64,000 nt of DNA. Origin: Luscinia megarhynchos (lineage: Eukaryota > Chordata > Aves > Passeriformes > Turdidae). The DNA is taken from positions 24,153,320 to 24,217,319 of the forward strand of contig CM067569.1 in assembly GCA_034336665.1 (NCBI GenBank), read 5' to 3'. Position numbers and translations under genes: made by a program. Positions 61,121-64,000 of this stretch are shown here, piece after piece; positions within the stretch are counted from its first letter, which is position 1, and every line of letters starts with the position of its first letter. Under the pieces are notes generated by a model that was given only the letters and a program-made list of their open reading frames with translations, made no database searches and was not told the DNA's origin.

Positions 61121-64000
61121 CCCCGCGCCCGCGGCAGGGCCGGGCCCGTCCCGTGGGTCGCGGGTTCGAGCCCGGCTCAGCGCCCGCAGCTCCTTGTGCC
61201 GCTCGGGGTGCGCTGAGCTCCCGCCCGCTTTCCTGGAGCCCCCGGCGCTGCCGTAGTGTGTCTTGCACCCCACTGTCCCTGAGGGGCTGCTGCAGCTCCT
61301 GCGGGGTGCCAAGACAAAGGAGTAAAGCAGCGCCTTTCCCGACAGCAGCTGTACATTGCCGTGAGCTGTGCCCTGCTGCGGTGGGGTGGAAGATGCTGAA
61401 GAACAGTTTGGGGAACTAGTGTTTAGAATTCTTGCATAACTCTAACAGATCACAGAAGAGAGAGGTGCTCACTATGGAGCTGTGGCACAGCAGGTGTGCT
61501 ACTGCCATTTTTCACCTGGATGTTTAGAATAAAAGTTTGTACACTGGCAAAGAGATTGGCACATCCAGACTGCCCCTGGGATGAGGCTGGGGCACTCCAG
61601 GAAAAGAGCCTGCTGAGAGCTTCACGTGGCTGCCACTGATGTGCTTCCAGATGCAACACAAGTAAGAAAGCACACCCTTAGGTAAAGTGCAAGTAAATAT
61701 ACACAGAAAAAATGAGTTTATATTTCAAAGTTGTTTCAACAAACGCACAAGTGTTTTTGTTTAGTCTCGTGTTTTAATTATTTGTTCCAGACTTTCTGTT
61801 TACATAAATTGCTTTCTTTGGTGCTAGATTGAGGCTATGTCTCTTTGTTTATAAAGTTTAAATGCTTTGAAGTCAAGACATTTGAGGTACAAAGTGTTGT
61901 TCTCTTTTGTAATGCTGTATACTCTGCTGGTAGTAATATATCAACAATCAGAACCTCAAAGAAGTGAATTACTGAGAGTACAAATAATTTTATGTGACAT
62001 TTCAAGGCCAATCTGCATGTCCTGCTGCTAGCTGAGAAATTGTAGTTGGACAAGCACATTCTACCCAATTTAGAAGTAACCAGGCTAAAAAGCCATTGAC
62101 CTTCAAGTGAAAAACTTTCAAATCTTGAACTGCAGATTTCCTAATGGGGTCTGACTGTTAAAAACATTGTATAGACCAACTGGTCATTGGTGAATTTTTG
62201 CCCTGGATCTTCACAGCCCAAAGCATCAATTTGTTGCACTATTGAACTGAAAACTGAACCGTGGCAGCAATGGTCTGAGCCTTGACGTTCCTTCTCCAGT
62301 ACCAGCTTTGATTTTTCCAGCACAGCTCTGGATATGCCTTTTCCTTGCTCTTCTGCCTCCATGTGGTCCCTACATCTGTCTGGGGCACTGTGGCCACCCA
62401 CAGCCTGCACCCTGCATCACCTGTGGGTGAGCTGCCACACATGGGAGATAAAGGAGCCCCAGTATTGGGAAGGCACAAGTGTCTCTCCCACTTATCTTCT
62501 TCCCCTTGCCCTGGCTGGGGTCTGGAACCCCACATCAGGGCTGGCTGTGCTGTGCCTCAGGCTGGCTGAGCCCCTGCCTCCCTCACCAGGTCTTCATTTC
62601 CCTCCTCGTGGGAGGGGGCTGAGGACACTTTGTTTTTGTGAGCAAAACTGGTTTCCCAGCAGTAGCCAGCTGGGTGAGGGCAGACAGAGGCACATGAATA
62701 TCAGCAGTGCTTTTTAGTTCTCCCCAAATATTCTGATAAAAGGAGCTCTGGCTCCTGCACAGGTCACTCCTGGTGCCATGGCATGGTGGAGAGGAAGGTT
62801 CCTCCTGGAGAGGCAGGTGGTTCACTGCTTTGGGAGACAAAAGGGAGCAGAGAGGTGCTTTTTTGGCTTTTATCAGAGCTGAGGCCAAAGGTGTCAGGAA
62901 CTGGCAAGGGTGTGATTTAAGAGCTGTGGGGTGCAGGAGGACCTGCACTGTGAGCTGTAAATGGTGGAAGAGGAAGGGAGGTAACTGTGAGGTAGAAGAG
63001 GGATCTGGTTCTGTTACAGTGGATCTGAATGCAGACCAACTTGTTTGTCTAAATGAGAAAGATTTGAGGGACCTTGCTGCAGAAGGTTGGCAGTACCTGC
63101 TGCTTGCTCTGTCTGTGGTGAAGTTGTCCTGCAGCATAGCTGGAAATAAAACTGCTGGTGGTTTTTGGCTTGAGTTCAGTGCAATAATATCAGAGGATAA
63201 TGCTGACTCAAAATGTTTGTTGTTTATTGGCTGGTTAAGCGAACAAACCCCTGAAATTCAGTCATTGTTGGGATGGATGGAGTTTGAGAAGAAGGGAAGA
63301 TAACTTAGCAGCACACCTCATCATCTCTCAGGAATTCAGCAAAATGTTCAGGTCCCAAAGGTCCTGGGAAAGAGCAGTGTGAATGAGCAGGTAACTGAAT
63401 TTCAGGCTCTGGAACTGCTGCCCCAGTCTCCCTCTCCCTCCTGAGGGGGCAAGTCATCACCTGGATTGGTGGCACTCCAGTCACTTGGCTTGGTGTTAGC
63501 TTGTGTTCATTACTCATATATATCTTTTTGGGGATTAAAACTCCGGTTGTGTGTAAATGTCAGCTCCCCTCCAGCAGCCCTTGCTGTGAGTGCTTTGGTG
63601 TGTGTGTGTGTTTCAGCAGAGCACCTGCTCAACCACAGGGCTCAGAGAGACTCCTCCAGGTGTCCTCCCCATCCCCACAAGCACAGCCCTTGCAGCTGTG
63701 AGGGGACAGCACTGTGAGCTCCTGCGTGCCTGCTCCCTGGGGCACCTCCGTGCAGAGGCAGGGCATTGCTGGGGCCCACTGGCACATGCTGGAGAGAAAC
63801 TCGGCAATTGCTCCCTTCATTTCTTATTTATTAGAAAGCCACATTGCTTTTCACAACCATATCCTGGCCCAGCAGGTCTGAGGGGTGCAGGGGTGCACCA
63901 CAGGTGTTGTGTCACTCCATCCTTCCCTGACAGGTCGCTGTTTTTAACCACTCTTGAGAAACACTGGTGTGAATTTTCGTTCCTTTTTACCAGCCACTTA
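61121..64000. other. Region downstream of the minisatellite
   Basis: GC-rich to about 61,320, then ordinary unique sequence. (TG)6 at 63599-63610. A 176-codon + frame (62773-63303) and an overlapping 184-codon - frame (62583-63137) show no recognisable domain, splice match or codon signature, so I do not call them genes. In human the next gene is ZCCHC24 on the opposite strand. I saw no exon of it here, although a 3' UTR could not be excluded. Confidence 0.5.

Noticed and set aside
61140..61190. A tRNA gene
   Set aside because: Only a B-box/T-arm-like piece. No A box, anticodon arm or acceptor stem could be fitted.
59960..61312. Protein genes of 450 codons (-) and 418/392 codons (+) over the minisatellite
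   Set aside because: Stop-free repeat with a period not divisible by 3, open in several frames on both strands, with no start context, splice structure or homology.

Overview
The window is vertebrate nuclear DNA and most likely avian. It holds two protein-coding genes on the + strand, in the tail-to-head order ZMIZ1 then PPIF, which is also the human 10q22.3 order. The bird reading is an inference. Introns are short, only about 8.6 kb separates the two genes, and I saw no recognisable SINE or LINE copies. Proteins are near-identical to mammalian orthologues, apart from small substitutions and one apparently absent exon. There are no bacterial or viral genes, rRNA genes, tRNA genes or CRISPR arrays.

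Region 1 (1-43,205) is the 3' two-thirds of ZMIZ1 (ZIMP10), a PIAS-like nuclear coactivator with a MIZ/SP-RING zinc finger. Positions 1-6,802 are intron; the N-terminal exons lie upstream of the window. Sixteen coding exons (6,803-38,740) join in frame to 895 residues and a stop. They match human ZMIZ1 from about residue 143 to its C-terminus. The last exon carries a 3' UTR of about 4.5 kb, ending near tandem AATAAA signals at 43,030 and 43,184.

Region 2 (43,206 to about 51,050) is AT-rich intergenic DNA with no supported gene. It contains a triple AGGTCA-type direct repeat with 5-bp spacers (retinoic-acid-response-element geometry) and a perfect 27-bp tandem duplication.

Region 3 (about 51,060-59,830) is PPIF, encoding mitochondrial cyclophilin D. 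A CpG island covers promoter and exon 1. Six exons give a complete 205-residue protein with a presequence and every cyclophilin active-site residue. Several candidate polyadenylation signals follow the stop.

Region 4 (59,831-64,000) is downstream DNA dominated by a GC-rich minisatellite of about 1.07 kb (60,027-61,096). It is built from 28 copies of a 25-bp unit in 74-bp higher-order blocks and ends directly at a strong CTCF-type motif. The long open frames over it, on both strands, come from repeat arithmetic and are not genes.

Functionally the two genes are neighbours, not an operon: a nuclear transcription coactivator and a mitochondrial matrix prolyl isomerase. I found no undescribed multi-gene system. 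The points most worth checking are the ZMIZ1 exon missing from 14,482-16,742, the tandem acceptor at 18,154/18,199, the AGGTCA triple repeat, and the minisatellite/CTCF boundary.
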